A stretch of DNA of 64,000 bases from Sediminicoccus sp. KRV36 (GCF_023243115.1 NZ_CP085081.1:806001-870000); one strand, 5' to 3'; counted from the stretch's first letter, positions 1 through 9,154 are shown. Notes: generated from the letters alone by a model not told the origin. Translations and numbers: made by a program.

Positions 1-1845
1 CAGGAACAGCCGCTGTTCACCCAGGAGGCGGAGGAGGCCGGCTTCACCGCCGCGCTGGATTTCGTGAATATCCGCGAGCATGCCGGCTGGGGCGCCCAGG
101 GGGATGAGGCCGGGCCGAAGATGGCCGGGCTCCTGGCCTCGGCCGCGGTGCCGCTGCCGGGCATTTCGCTGGTGTCCATGACCAGCCAGGGCATCGCGCT
201 GGTCCTGGGGCGGGACGCCGTGGCGCTGGAGGCGGCGCGCGCCCTCGCGGACAAGCTCGACATCACGGTGCTGCTGACGGGCGAGGAGGCGGTGACGCCG
301 GCCCGCCGCGTCGAATTCCCCGTGCTGCGTGGCCGCGCGCGCTCGGCCACCGGGTTTCTCGGCGATTTCACGGTGACCGTGGATGACACGGCCGCGGCCT
401 CCCCCGCCTCCCGCGCGGCCTATCTCTGGGGCGAGGGCAAGAATGGCACGCAAAGCCGCTGCGATGTGATCCTGGACCTCTCCGGCCGGCCTGCGCTGTT
501 CCACGAGACGCGCCAGGGCTATCTGCGCGCCGACCCGGGCGATGCCGCCGCCGTCGCCCGCGCCATGGCGGCGGCCGGGGAACTGGTCGGCACCTTCGAC
601 AAGCCGCGCTTCGTGAATTTCGACCAGGGGCTGTGCGCGCATAGCCGGAACAAGAAAGTCGGCTGCACCCGCTGCCTCGATCTTTGCCCGACTGGCGCCA
701 TCACCCCATCGGGCAAGGATTGGGTGAATGTCTCGAACGAGATCTGCGCCGGCTGCGGCGCATGTGCCGCCGTCTGCCCGACCGGCGCCATCCAATACGC
801 GCTTCCCACCGCTGATGCCCTGGCGCGGCGCATGCGCGCCATGCTGCTGGGCTTCGCCGAGGCCGGTGGGCGCGATCCCATCCTGCTGATCCATGACGAT
901 GCCCATGGCGAGGCGCTGCTGGACGCTCTGGCCCGGCATGGGGATGGCCTGCCCGCCCGCGTGCTGCCGCTGCGGGTGAATGAGGTGAGCCAGCTGGATC
1001 TCTCGCTGCTGGTGGGCGCCTTTGCCTGGGGGGCGGCGGGGCTGCGCCTGCTGATGCCGGCGCGGCGTGGCCATGGCACGGAGGGCGTGTTTCGCAATCT
1101 GGATTATCTCAACGCGGCGCTGTCCGGCCTCGGCCTCGGCCTCGGCCCGCGCGCCCTGGCGATCGAGACGGATGATCCCTTCACCCTGGGCGAGGCGCTG
1201 GGCGCCACCGCGCCGCTGCGCACCCACTGGACCGCCGACAGCTTCCTGCCCCAGGGCGCCCCGCGCGAGGTGATGCGCCAGGGCTTCCGTGCCCTGCACA
1301 GCGCCAGCGGCGCGGCCGTCACGCAGATCGCCATGCCGGCGCAGGCACCCTTCGGCATCGCGCGGGTGGCGGCCGAGGGCTGCACCCTGTGCCTCGCCTG
1401 CACCATGGTCTGCCCGACCTCCGCCTTCACCGCCAATCCGGACACGCCGCAGCTGCGCTTCCTGGAGGAGGCCTGCGTGCAATGCGGCCTCTGCGCCGTG
1501 ACCTGCCCGGAAAAGGTGATCACGCTGGAGCCGCGCCTGAACTTCGCGCCCGAGGCGAGGCAACCCGTGGTGGTCAAGGAAGAGCCGCCCGCCGAGTGCC
1601 CTTCCTGCGGGAAGCTGTTCGGCGTGAAGTCGAGCGTGGAGCGGGTGAAGGCGAAGCTCACCGCCAGCGGCCACTGGATGTTCCAGGACCCCGCGCGGCT
1701 GGCCATGCTCGATCTTTGCGAGGATTGCCGGGTGGGTGCGGCGACCAATGCCGCACTCGACCCCTATGCCACCACGGAACGCCCCAGGGCCAAGACGACC
1801 GAGGATTTCCTGCGCGAGGCGGAGCGGGCGAAGAAGCTGAATTGA
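1..1845 (+). CDS. Multi-cluster 4Fe-4S ferredoxin-type protein (5' end outside window)
   Basis: The frame is open from base 1, so the true start lies to the left; the GTG at 64 is only an internal codon. Four ferredoxin-type cysteine motifs are visible. Two lie around 660-800 (CxxCxxxCP followed by PTGAI, then CxxCxxCxxxCP) and two around 1380-1510 (both CxxCxxCxxxCP). The protein could therefore carry up to four [4Fe-4S] clusters and act in cytoplasmic electron transfer. Near the C-terminus a CPSCGK and a CEDCR pair could bind a further metal. In alphaproteobacteria, proteins of this build often sit beside molybdopterin formate dehydrogenase-like genes, but that context is not in the window. 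The gene ends 6 bp from the convergent rnhA stop. The family assignment is firm; the pathway is not. Confidence 0.85.
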   Translation, partial: QEQPLFTQEAEEAGFTAALDFVNIREHAGWGAQGDEAGPKMAGLLASAAVPLPGISLVSMTSQGIALVLGRDAVALEAARALADKLDITVLLTGEEAVTPARRVEFPVLRGRARSATGFLGDFTVTVDDTAAASPASRAAYLWGEGKNGTQSRCDVILDLSGRPALFHETRQGYLRADPGDAAAVARAMAAAGELVGTFDKPRFVNFDQGLCAHSRNKKVGCTRCLDLCPTGAITPSGKDWVNVSNEICAGCGACAAVCPTGAIQYALPTADALARRMRAMLLGFAEAGGRDPILLIHDDAHGEALLDALARHGDGLPARVLPLRVNEVSQLDLSLLVGAFAWGAAGLRLLMPARRGHGTEGVFRNLDYLNAALSGLGLGLGPRALAIETDDPFTLGEALGATAPLRTHWTADSFLPQGAPREVMRQGFRALHSASGAAVTQIAMPAQAPFGIARVAAEGCTLCLACTMVCPTSAFTANPDTPQLRFLEEACVQCGLCAVTCPEKVITLEPRLNFAPEARQPVVVKEEPPAECPSCGKLFGVKSSVERVKAKLTASGHWMFQDPARLAMLDLCEDCRVGAATNAALDPYATTERPRAKTTEDFLREAERAKKLN

Positions 1846-1851
1846 GGGCGC

Positions 1852-2298
1852 TTAACCCAGCGCTTCCCGCGCCTGCGTCGCCAATTCATCCGCGCGCTCA
1901 TTCATTGGGTTGCCCGAATGGCCGCGCACCCAGAGCCACTCCACCTCATGCGGCTTGGCGGCGGCCAGCAGGCGCTGCCACAGCTCGAAATTCTTCACCG
2001 GGTCCTTGGCCGCGTTGCGCCAGTTGTTGCGCACCCAGCCCTTGATCCAGCGCTCCATGCCGTTGCGCACATATTCGCTGTCGGTGTGCACCACCACGCG
2101 GCAGGGGCGTTTCAGCGCCTCCAGCGCGGCACAGGCGGCGGTGAGTTCCATGCGGTTATTCGTCGTGGCCGGCTCGGCGCCGGTGAGTTCGCGGGTGACC
2201 TCGCCGAAGCGGAGAATGGCCGCCCAGCCGCCCGGGCCGGGATTGGGCTTGCAGCCGCCATCCGTCCAGATTTCCACGCGTTGCGGCGCCTCGGTCAT
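1852..2298 (-). CDS. rnhA: Ribonuclease HI
   Basis: This 148-residue protein has the usual length of bacterial RNase HI, which cleaves the RNA strand of RNA-DNA hybrids in the cytoplasm. The catalytic carboxylates are all recognisable: Asp in [14 protein letters not shown] near residue 12, Glu in NNRMELTA near 51, Asp in HTDSEYV near 73, and the late Asp in NERADELA. The basic segment [10 protein letters not shown] matches the substrate-handling region of the E. coli-type enzyme. Its ATG overlaps the thrB stop by 4 bases (ATGA), so translation is probably coupled. It is the last gene of the ispH-thrB-rnhA operon. Confidence 0.95.
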   Translation of the reverse strand: MTEAPQRVEIWTDGGCKPNPGPGGWAAILRFGEVTRELTGAEPATTNNRMELTAACAALEALKRPCRVVVHTDSEYVRNGMERWIKGWVRNNWRNAAKDPVKNFELWQRLLAAAKPHEVEWLWVRGHSGNPMNERADELATQAREALG

Positions 2299-3272
2299 GC
2301 GCCGATCGCCTCGGGGCCAGTCGCATGGCCAAAGAGGCGCAGCTTGTGCAGGTATTCCAGCGGGTCCTTGCGCGTGACCATGGCGCCCGGCGGCGTGTTC
2401 ACCCAGTCATAGAGGCGCGTCAGCAAAAAGCGCAGCGCCGCCCCGCGGCAGAGCACCGGCAGGGCCGCCATCTCCGCGGGTGAGAGCGGGCGCAGCGCCG
2501 AATAGCCACGCAGCAGGGCGCGCGCCTTGGTCACGTTGAAGCTGCGATCCGCCTCGAAGCACCAGGCGTTCAGGCAGACCGCGACGTCATAGGCAAGCAG
2601 GTCCGTGCAGGCGAAATAGAAATCAATCAGCCCCGAGACGCGCGGCACGCCGGCTTCCTCCAGGAAGAAGACATTGTCGGGGAAGAGATCGGCGTGAATC
2701 TGCCCGACCGGCAGCGCGCCGGGTTGCGGCCAGGCAGCGAGAATGCCGGCCAGCGCCGCATCCAGCTCGGCGATCAGGCCGGGCTGCACCGCTTCGCCAT
2801 CTGCCCGGCATCGTTCCAGCAGCGGGGGCCAGGCGGCGGGGCCCAGCCCGTTCGGGCGAATCTCGTCAAAGCCCCTTCCGGCCAGGTGCAGCCCGGCCAG
2901 GGCAGCCCCCAGTGGGCCGCAATGCTCGGGCCGGACACGGCGCGGCCAGACGCCGGGGAGAAAGGTGCAGATCGCCGCCGGACGGCCGGCCAATTGGCGC
3001 AGCGCCTCGCCATCGCGCCCCGCCACCGGGGCGGGGGCCGAAATCCCATGCGCGACCAGATGCCGCATCAAGCCGAGGAACCAGGGCAATTCGCGGGGCT
3101 CCACCCGCTTTTCGTACAGCGTGAGCACGAAATCGCCCGCATCGGTCTTCAGCGCGTAGTTGGAATTCTCAACCCCCTCGGCGATGCCGCGAAACGCCAG
3201 CAATCCGCCGATCTCGTACTCCGCCAGGAAGGCGCGCAGCGCCTCATCGGAAACTTCGGTGTAGACCGCCAC
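2295..3272 (-). CDS. thrB: Homoserine kinase, aminoglycoside-phosphotransferase fold (ThrB type II)
   Basis: The 325-residue protein has the alphaproteobacterial ThrB architecture (APH/choline-kinase fold) rather than the GHMP-kinase fold of E. coli ThrB. It phosphorylates homoserine for threonine synthesis. The N-terminus carries the glycine-rich ATP-binding part ([15 protein letters not shown]), [11 protein letters not shown] is the catalytic loop with its Asp, and [11 protein letters not shown] holds the metal-binding Asp. It starts 3 bp after ispH and overlaps rnhA by 4 bases. This order is common in alphaproteobacteria and supports the assignment. Confidence 0.93.
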   Translation of the reverse strand: MAVYTEVSDEALRAFLAEYEIGGLLAFRGIAEGVENSNYALKTDAGDFVLTLYEKRVEPRELPWFLGLMRHLVAHGISAPAPVAGRDGEALRQLAGRPAAICTFLPGVWPRRVRPEHCGPLGAALAGLHLAGRGFDEIRPNGLGPAAWPPLLERCRADGEAVQPGLIAELDAALAGILAAWPQPGALPVGQIHADLFPDNVFFLEEAGVPRVSGLIDFYFACTDLLAYDVAVCLNAWCFEADRSFNVTKARALLRGYSALRPLSPAEMAALPVLCRGAALRFLLTRLYDWVNTPPGAMVTRKDPLEYLHKLRLFGHATGPEAIGA

Positions 3273-3275
3273 AAA

Positions 3276-4229
3276 TCAGGCCGTGGCGAGGGCTGCCGGA
3301 AGCTTGAAGATGATCTTCTCCTCCGCCACCACGATTTCCTGGATGGTGAGGTCGTAGCCTTCGCGCAGCCGCTCGATCACTTCCTCCACCAGCACTTCGG
3401 GCGCACTCGCGCCCGCCGTGATGCCGATGCGTGCCACGCCCTGCACCGTCGCGAGATCGAGGTCCCGGCCGCGCTGCACCATCACCGACTTGGCGCAGCC
3501 CGCCCGGCCGGCGACCTCGACCAGGCGCACCGAGTTGGAGGAATTGGGCGCGCCGACCACGATCATCATATCCACCTGCGGCGCGATTTCCTTCACCGCC
3601 GCCTGGCGATTGGTCGTCGCGTAGCAGATATCCTCCTTCGCGGGGGCCGAGATCTCCGGAAAGCGCGATTGCAGCGTGCGCACGATCTCGGCCGTGTCAT
3701 CCACCGAAAGCGTCGTCTGGGTGATGAAGGCGAGCGAGGCGCCCTCCGGCGGCATGACGCTCTGCGCCTGCGCCTCATCCTCGACCAGGGTGACGGCGCC
3801 CTCGGGCAATTGCCCCATGGTGCCGATCACCTCGGGGTGGCCCGCATGGCCGATCAGGAAGATGTGCCGCCGGCGGGAGAAATGATGCTCCGCCTCGCGA
3901 TGCACCTTGCTGACCAGGGGGCAGGTGGCGTCGAGGAAGAACATGTCCCGCCGCTGGGCTTCGGTCGGGATGGATTTGGGGACGCCATGCGCCGAGAAGA
4001 CGACGGGCTGGCCGTCATCGGGGATTTCGTCCAGCTCCTCGACGAAGACGGCGCCCTGGCGTTCCAGGGCCTCGACCACGAAGCGGTTGTGCACGATCTC
4101 GTGCCGCACATAGACCGGCGCGCCGTGGCGCTTCAGCGCCTCCTCGACGATCTTGATCGCGCGGTCCACGCCGGCGCAAAATCCGCGCGGGCCGGCGAGA
4201 ATGACATGAAGCGAGGGCTTTGCGGCCAT
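3276..4229 (-). CDS. ispH: 4-hydroxy-3-methylbut-2-enyl diphosphate reductase
   Basis: This 317-residue iron-sulfur enzyme makes IPP and DMAPP in the last step of the non-mevalonate isoprenoid pathway. The three cluster-ligating cysteines are visible in [12 protein letters not shown] (near residue 18), [11 protein letters not shown] (near 102) and [10 protein letters not shown] (near 203). The active-site motifs SAHGVPKS and [11 protein letters not shown] are also present, and the length is typical. It is the first gene of the ispH-thrB-rnhA operon. The 124 bp between its start and the divergent lipoprotein start must hold both promoters. Confidence 0.96.
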   Translation of the reverse strand: MAAKPSLHVILAGPRGFCAGVDRAIKIVEEALKRHGAPVYVRHEIVHNRFVVEALERQGAVFVEELDEIPDDGQPVVFSAHGVPKSIPTEAQRRDMFFLDATCPLVSKVHREAEHHFSRRRHIFLIGHAGHPEVIGTMGQLPEGAVTLVEDEAQAQSVMPPEGASLAFITQTTLSVDDTAEIVRTLQSRFPEISAPAKEDICYATTNRQAAVKEIAPQVDMMIVVGAPNSSNSVRLVEVAGRAGCAKSVMVQRGRDLDLATVQGVARIGITAGASAPEVLVEEVIERLREGYDLTIQEIVVAEEKIIFKLPAALATA

Positions 4230-4353
4230 GCGTTGGGGTATCCGGGCGCGGGTTGCGGTTTGCCCAGACTATCGCTTTGCGCGGTTCGGTGCCAGACGGA
4301 GGGGCGCCCGCGAAGCGGCGATTGAGGCCATGGGACGTGCAGGGAGCGAGCGA

Positions 4354-4887
4354 ATGAGGCTTCGGGGTCTGGTTATTCTGGTTGCGCTGGCCTTGGCGGG
4401 CTGTGGCCAGCAGCGACTCGATGATCTGCTGGTGCCTTGCCCCACCCTGGTGCTGCCGGCCGACCTCGCGGATCTGACGCGCCATCAGCCCGGCGCCCAG
4501 CCCGACCTTTCCACGCTGATCCTGGATGCGCGGGTGACGGGGATCGAGGGCTCCTGCCGCCGCGGCCGGCGCGACCTGAGCATCGATTCGACGATCTCCG
4601 TCCGGTTCCAGATGGATCGCGGGCCGGCCGCCGAAACGCGGGCCGTGCAATTGCCCTGGTTCATTGCCCTGCTGGACGCCCAGACCAACCAGGTGCTGAC
4701 GCGGCAGAGCTTCGTGATGAACGGCCAGTTCGCCGTGAACACCACACGCGCCAATGTCACCTCCCAGGCGGTCGAAATCAGCTTCCCCGTCAGTGCGGAT
4801 CGCCGCATCCAGGATTACCGCGTGATGGTGGGCTTCCTGCTGACCGAGGATGAGGTGGCGCTGAACCGCCGGCGCGGCCCCCGCTGA
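4354..4887 (+). CDS. Small predicted lipoprotein, function unknown
   Basis: I chose the ATG at 4354 because an AGGGAG ribosome-binding site lies at about 4341-4346 and the start leads directly into a lipoprotein signal peptide: a basic n-region, a hydrophobic stretch, then the lipobox LAGC with Cys at residue 17. An in-frame ATG at 4330 would give a slightly longer n-region. The 177-residue product has no motif I recognise. The mature part (about 160 residues) is rich in beta-type sequence and contains two cysteines beyond the lipobox. It is probably anchored in the inner or outer membrane. It is divergent from ispH. Confidence 0.75.
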   Translation: MRLRGLVILVALALAGCGQQRLDDLLVPCPTLVLPADLADLTRHQPGAQPDLSTLILDARVTGIEGSCRRGRRDLSIDSTISVRFQMDRGPAAETRAVQLPWFIALLDAQTNQVLTRQSFVMNGQFAVNTTRANVTSQAVEISFPVSADRRIQDYRVMVGFLLTEDEVALNRRRGPR

Positions 4888-4946
4888 TGACAGGCGGCTG
4901 AGAGAGGCCAGGTCGCGAAAGGGCCTGACCCTCTCGCGCTCTCTCA

Positions 4947-5047
4947 CCAGGAAACCCGGTTTCCTGGATCTTCGACGGCATCAATCCCCCGAATGAAGGT
5001 GCAGGAAATAAGTTTCCTGCCGGGGAGCTCGAGGGGCTGGCCCCTCG
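4947..5047. terminator. Cluster of three short palindromes between convergent genes
   Basis: Three perfect inverted repeats follow one another between the lipoprotein gene and the convergent Bug-type gene. The first pairs CCAGGAAACC at 4947-4956 with its complement at 4958-4967. The second pairs GCAGGAAA (5001-5008) with TTTCCTGC (5013-5020) around TAAG. The third pairs CGAGGGGC with GCCCCTCG at 5030-5047. No long T-run follows any of them. Bidirectional termination is the simplest reading. Confidence 0.45.
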
Positions 5048-5076
5048 ACCCCACGCGGCGCCTTCCGGCAGCCCCC

Positions 5077-6057
5077 TCAATCCGCGAATTGCCCCGCCGC
5101 CAGGATGAGCGGCCGCAAGCGCGCGATCTCGCTCGCGAGGAATCGCGTGTGATGCGCGGGGTCCGCCTCGCTTTCGGCGGCCACGGTCGTCAGCGTCTCG
5201 GCGTAGCGCGCGCGCAGCCGGTCCTCGCGCAGGGCGGCGCGCATCGCCTGGGACAGCCGCGCCTGGATTTCGACCGGCGTGCCGGCGGCGGCATAGAGCC
5301 CGTGCCATGCGGACATGATGAGGTCCACGCCCTGCTCGCGCGTTGTGGGCAGATCGAGGCCGGGGATCCGCTCGGGCAGGGTGACGGCATAGCCCTTGAT
5401 GCGGTTGTCGCGCAGGAAGGGGGCGGTGACCGTCGCCTGGTCGCAGCTGATATCCAGGCGGCCGGCCATCATTTCCGTCATGGCGGGTGCCGAGCCGCGG
5501 AAGACGATGGTGGTGGCACTCCGCCCCGCCGCATGTTGCAGCAGCATGCCGCACAGCTGGTTGGAACCGCCCAGGCCGCTGTGGCCGAGGTTGAGCGCAT
5601 CGCCGCGCTCACGCAGCTGGGCCATGTAGCCGGCGAGGTCGGTCGCCGGGAAATCCGGCCGCGCCACCAGCGTCATGCCCGTATGCGAGACAACGCCCAG
5701 CGGGGCCAGGCCGCGCTCGATGCTGAAGGGCAATTGGCGATAGAGCGTGGCGGCGGCAGCGAGGCCGATATGGTGCAGCAGCATCGTGTGCCCATCCGGG
5801 CGGGAGGCCGCGACGCGCGCCGCTGCGATGGTCCCACCGGCCCCCGTCACATTCTCGACCGCGACGGGCTGGCCCAGATCCTTCGACATGCCCTCGGCCA
5901 CCAGGCGCCCGATCATGTCCGTCGGGCCGCCGGCGGCGAAGGGGATCATCAGGGTCAGGGAGCGTGTCGGGAAATTGCCCTGCGCCAGGGCGGGGGTCGC
6001 GAGAAGAGCGGGCGTGGCCAGAAGAGGCAGGGCGAATGTCGCGCGGCGGGTGATCAT
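5077..6057 (-). CDS. Bug-family tripartite tricarboxylate transporter substrate-binding protein
   Basis: The 326-residue protein has a signal peptide ending near ATPALAQG and then the family signature (SLTLMIPFAAGGPTDMIGR), with GAGGTIAAARVAASRPDGHT further on. These periplasmic proteins bind carboxylates or other small organic ligands for TctAB-type transporters or for sensing. No tctA or tctB gene is nearby, so it is an orphan, as is common in bacteria with many Bug paralogues. The signal peptide contains a small internal duplication (LLATPALLATPALA). The ligand cannot be predicted. It is divergent from the AhpD-like gene across about 196 bp. Confidence 0.9.
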   Translation of the reverse strand: MITRRATFALPLLATPALLATPALAQGNFPTRSLTLMIPFAAGGPTDMIGRLVAEGMSKDLGQPVAVENVTGAGGTIAAARVAASRPDGHTMLLHHIGLAAAATLYRQLPFSIERGLAPLGVVSHTGMTLVARPDFPATDLAGYMAQLRERGDALNLGHSGLGGSNQLCGMLLQHAAGRSATTIVFRGSAPAMTEMMAGRLDISCDQATVTAPFLRDNRIKGYAVTLPERIPGLDLPTTREQGVDLIMSAWHGLYAAAGTPVEIQARLSQAMRAALREDRLRARYAETLTTVAAESEADPAHHTRFLASEIARLRPLILAAGQFAD

Positions 6058-6253
6058 GGGGCGTGTCCTGGACGGTTATTGGTTACCAGGACGGATAGCC
6101 TCCGCCAGCGCGGGCGTCACCCCCTTTGTGGCTGCCGGCGTTGCCTCGCTGTTGCCGCCCCTGACCTGCCTCGGCACCGGCCAGCGACCCGCCATGTTGA
6201 ACCCAGTGCCAGCCCGGTCCACGCTCACGCCTCATCTTCCGGCAGGAGCAGCC

Positions 6254-6793
6254 ATGGCCCGCGTGCGTTCCATCCCCTCGGCCGAATTGCCGCCCGATCT
6301 GGCCGCGATCTACGAGGATTTCGCCGGCCAGTATGGCCCCTTCCGCAACCAGGTCGCGGTCATCGCGCATGTGCCGGCGGCGCTGCGCCACCTCATGCCG
6401 CTGCTGATGGAATTGCGCACGGCGGCGACGCTGCCCAAGCGCTACCTGGAGATCGCCATCGTCGTCGTCTCGCGGTTGAACGAGTGCCATTACTGCGTGG
6501 CGCATCACAAGCCCTTCCTGATGGTGGCCGGCGTCTCGGCCGAGGCGGTGGACCGCATCATGGAGGCCGAGCTTCCCGCTGAATTCGACGCAGTGGACCG
6601 CCTGGTCATCGCCTATGCCAAAGTGGCGTGGGAGACGCCCAACCGGGTCACCGCACGGATGCATGAGGCGCTGCTGGAGCATTTCACCGAGGCGCAGATC
6701 GTCGAGCTCACGCTGCGCATCACGCTCTGCGGCTTCTTCAACCGCTTCAACGATGCGCTGCAGATCGAGGAGGAGGCCGAGCTCCACGCCTGA
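6254..6793 (+). CDS. Carboxymuconolactone decarboxylase / AhpD-like protein
   Basis: The ATG at 6254 has an AGGAG at about 6244-6248, which makes it a better start than any upstream codon in frame. The 179-residue product carries the CxxCxxxH redox motif of the AhpD/CMD family in NECHYCVAHHKP, inside an all-helical domain. Members act as alkylhydroperoxidase partners or as decarboxylases; the CxxC form favours a peroxidase or thiol-redox role. The upstream gene is divergent and the downstream one converges on it with no gap, so it is probably a single-gene unit. Confidence 0.88.
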   Translation: MARVRSIPSAELPPDLAAIYEDFAGQYGPFRNQVAVIAHVPAALRHLMPLLMELRTAATLPKRYLEIAIVVVSRLNECHYCVAHHKPFLMVAGVSAEAVDRIMEAELPAEFDAVDRLVIAYAKVAWETPNRVTARMHEALLEHFTEAQIVELTLRITLCGFFNRFNDALQIEEEAELHA

Positions 6794-7669
6794 TCACAGG
6801 TTGAAGGCGACGCGGCCCGTCGCCGTCACGTCATAGCCGCCCATGCGCGCGGCGCGTTCGGCAAAGAGCGGCGTGCGCGCGAAGGCGAGCAGGCCTTGCA
6901 TGGCAAGCTCGAACGCCTCGCGCCGATGCATCACCAGGTCGAAGCGTTCGCGGATCAGGGGCACGAAGCCGAGGCCTGCGCGCAGCGCCTCGGCGCGGAT
7001 GCCGAAGCCGATATCGGCGGCACCGGCCAGGACGGCGGCGGCGACCTCATCCTCGGCCAGTGCCGGCTCGGGCAGGAAGGCGATGTCGCGCAGGGCGACG
7101 CCCGCATCGCTGAGCAAGCCCACCAGCAGCACATGGCTGCCGGCGCGCGGCTGCCGTCCCATGACCCGCAGGCCGGGGCGGGCGAGATCGGCGATGGCGG
7201 TGAGTCCGGCCGGATTGCCCGGCGGGGTGATCAGCCCCTGCTCGCGCCAGGCCCAGGTGATGCCGACCAGCGGCGCGCCGGGCATGGCGGCCCGCACCGC
7301 CGCTTCATTGAAGCCGCCGCCCTCCGCATCGCGCAGATGCAGCGAGGCGGCGAGGGCGTGGCCCGCTGCCAGCGCATCCAGCCCGTCCAGGCTGCCGCCG
7401 GCGCGCAGGGCAAGCCCGCAGCCCGATTGCCGCACCGCCCAATCCAGCAGCGGATCATGGCTGCCGGCCAGGATGGCGGGCGGGGCGGGGCGGCCGCCCG
7501 CCTCGGCCTGGGCCGCCACCCAGCGGCGCAGCGCCTCGGCCGGGAAGATCCATTTGCCGCCGATCAGCGCCGAGGGCAGGCGCCGGGCCCGCGCCAGCTC
7601 ATACAGCGCGCGTTCGGAGAGGCGCAGGAAGGCGGCGGCTTCCTTCAGGGTCCAGATCTTGGGGTTCAC
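6794..7669 (-). CDS. Excisionase-type HTH regulator with periplasmic-binding-protein-like sensor domain
   Basis: The N-terminus is a MerR/Xis-type helix-turn-helix (PKIWTLKEAAAFLRLSERAL, then a wing with GGKWIFPAEALRRWV). The remaining 220 or so residues resemble the PBP-like domain that accompanies such HTHs in molybdate/tungstate regulators. It is divergent from tupBCA and is probably its oxyanion-responsive regulator. I prefer the GTG at 7669, which begins MNPKIWTLKEA as in family members and leaves the 10-bp repeat array outside the gene. A TTG at 7696 would add nine residues and put the array inside the coding region. Neither start has a clear ribosome-binding site. Regulation of tup is inferred from position. 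Confidence 0.75.
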   Translation of the reverse strand: MNPKIWTLKEAAAFLRLSERALYELARARRLPSALIGGKWIFPAEALRRWVAAQAEAGGRPAPPAILAGSHDPLLDWAVRQSGCGLALRAGGSLDGLDALAAGHALAASLHLRDAEGGGFNEAAVRAAMPGAPLVGITWAWREQGLITPPGNPAGLTAIADLARPGLRVMGRQPRAGSHVLLVGLLSDAGVALRDIAFLPEPALAEDEVAAAVLAGAADIGFGIRAEALRAGLGFVPLIRERFDLVMHRREAFELAMQGLLAFARTPLFAERAARMGGYDVTATGRVAFNL

Positions 7670-7670
7670 T

Positions 7671-7700
7671 CGGCAAATATCGGCAAATTCCGGCAAATGA
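7671..7700. promoter_or_regulatory. Three tandem 10-bp direct repeats, candidate operator
   Basis: Three head-to-tail copies of a 10-bp unit, CGGCAAAT plus two variable bases, occupy 7671-7680, 7681-7690 and 7691-7700. They lie directly upstream of the preferred regulator start and about 52 bp upstream of the tupB start. The spacing of one helical turn would put repeated DNA contacts on one face, as expected for cooperative binding by the small HTH of the adjacent regulator. The repeats are seen directly; the operator role is inferred. Confidence 0.6.
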
Positions 7701-7752
7701 ACAAGTAACGACCCGATGGACGCTAGCCTGCGCCAGGATTAGAGCGGCACCC

Positions 7753-8457
7753 ATGGGGGATCTCGGCAGCGCGTTTCAGCAGGCGATGGGCCTGGTCGTC
7801 GCCGGTGATCCGGCGCTGTGGCGCATCATCATGCTCAGCCTGGGCGTGTCGCTGACGGCAACCCTGATCGCGGCCTGCATCGGCCTGCCGCTGGGTGCGC
7901 TGCTCGCCATCTCGCGCTTTCCCGGGCGGCAGGGGCTGCTGGTGGCGCTGAACGCGCTGATGGGCCTGCCGCCCGTGGTGGCCGGGCTGCTGATCTACCT
8001 GCTGCTGTCCCGCTCTGGCCCGCTCGGTCCGCTCGGGCTGTTGTTTACGCCGACGGCCATGGTGATCGCGCAGGCGGTGCTGATCATGCCCATCCTGGCC
8101 GCGCTGGCCCGCCAGGTGCTGGAAGGCCTGTGGGAGGAATATGCGGAGCAGTTGCGCTCCCTCGGCGCGGGGCCGTGGCGCTCCATCGGCACGCTGCTGC
8201 GCGACGGGCGCCTGGCTCTGCTGACCGTGCTGCTGGCCGGGTTTGGCCGCGCCTCGGCCGAGGTCGGGGCCGTGATGGTGGTGGGCGGCAATATCGAGGG
8301 CTTCACCCGCGTCATGACCACCGCCATCGCGCTGGAAACCAGCAAGGGCGATCTGCCGCTGGCGCTGGCCCTCGGGCTTGTGCTCATGGCCATCGTGCTC
8401 GGCGTGAACGCGGCGGCGCAATGGCTGCGCCAGGCCTCCGCCCAATGGTCTGGCTAG
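7753..8457 (+). CDS. tupB: Tungstate ABC transporter permease
   Basis: The 234-residue integral membrane protein has about five or six hydrophobic segments. The cytoplasmic coupling segment (EEYAEQLRSLGAGPW) and the following GFGRASAEVGAVMVVGGNI are typical of TupB/ModB-like permeases. It would form the inner-membrane channel for tungstate uptake, which supplies tungsto- or molybdo-enzymes. It begins the tupB-tupC-tupA operon; tupC starts 5 bp after its stop. The cassette is recognised mainly by this gene order and by the TupA signature downstream. Confidence 0.9.
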   Translation: MGDLGSAFQQAMGLVVAGDPALWRIIMLSLGVSLTATLIAACIGLPLGALLAISRFPGRQGLLVALNALMGLPPVVAGLLIYLLLSRSGPLGPLGLLFTPTAMVIAQAVLIMPILAALARQVLEGLWEEYAEQLRSLGAGPWRSIGTLLRDGRLALLTVLLAGFGRASAEVGAVMVVGGNIEGFTRVMTTAIALETSKGDLPLALALGLVLMAIVLGVNAAAQWLRQASAQWSG

Positions 8458-8462
8458 GGGGG

Positions 8463-9149
8463 ATGAGCGGGCCCGTTCTCTGCGCCGAGGGGTTGGGGTT
8501 CTCCGCCCGTGGCGTGACGATCCTGGAGGATGTCAGCTTCACGCTGACCGCGGGCGCGCCGAGCCTGATCATCGGGCCGAATGGCGCCGGCAAGTCCGTG
8601 CTGCTGCGCCTGCTGCACCGGCTGCTGGCGCCAGGGGCGGGCAGCATCGCCACCGCCGGGCTCGGCCGGCAGGCCATGGTGTTCCAGAAGCCGGTGCTGC
8701 TGCGGCGCAGCGTGGCGCAGAACATCGCCCATGCGCTCTCGCTCGCGGGCATGGCCGGGCCCGCGCGGATCGTCGCGGCGCTGGAGGAGGTGGGCCTCCC
8801 TCACTTGGCCGACCGTCCAGCGCGCAAGCTTTCGGGCGGCGAGCAGCAGCGCGTGGCGCTGGCCCGGGCGCTCGCGCTGCGGCCGGAGATCTTGTTCCTC
8901 GATGAACCCACGGCCAGCCTTGATCCGGCCGCGACCCGCGCGGTGGAGGCCATTGTCACCCGCGCGGCGGCGCGCGGCGTGAAGATCGTCATGACCACGC
9001 ATGACCTGCATCAGGCGCGCCGGCTGGCTGGCGAAATCCTGCTGCTGCATCGCGGCCGGCTGGTCGAGCAGGCGCCGGCCGCAACCTTCTTCGCCCATCC
9101 CCGCACCACTGCCGCCCAGGCCTTCCTGCGCGGCGACATCCTGGAGTGA
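8463..9149 (+). CDS. tupC: Tungstate ABC transporter ATP-binding protein
   Basis: The 228-residue ATPase has a complete nucleotide-binding domain: Walker A GPNGAGKSVL, signature LSGGEQQRVALARAL, Walker B ILFLDEPTASLD and the switch histidine in TTHD. It would energise the TupB channel from the cytoplasm. I chose the ATG at 8463, which gives a normal N-terminus just before the first strand; an in-frame ATG at 8445 would overlap tupB and add six residues. The run of G directly against 8463 is too close to act as a standard ribosome-binding site, so translation is probably coupled to tupB. Confidence 0.88.
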   Translation: MSGPVLCAEGLGFSARGVTILEDVSFTLTAGAPSLIIGPNGAGKSVLLRLLHRLLAPGAGSIATAGLGRQAMVFQKPVLLRRSVAQNIAHALSLAGMAGPARIVAALEEVGLPHLADRPARKLSGGEQQRVALARALALRPEILFLDEPTASLDPAATRAVEAIVTRAAARGVKIVMTTHDLHQARRLAGEILLLHRGRLVEQAPAATFFAHPRTTAAQAFLRGDILE

Positions 9150-9154
9150 CGCCC

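Noticed and set aside
7818..8462. A 5' extension of tupC across tupB
   Set aside because: The upstream codons in that frame are an out-of-frame reading of tupB; the ATPase fold begins just after the ATG at 8463.
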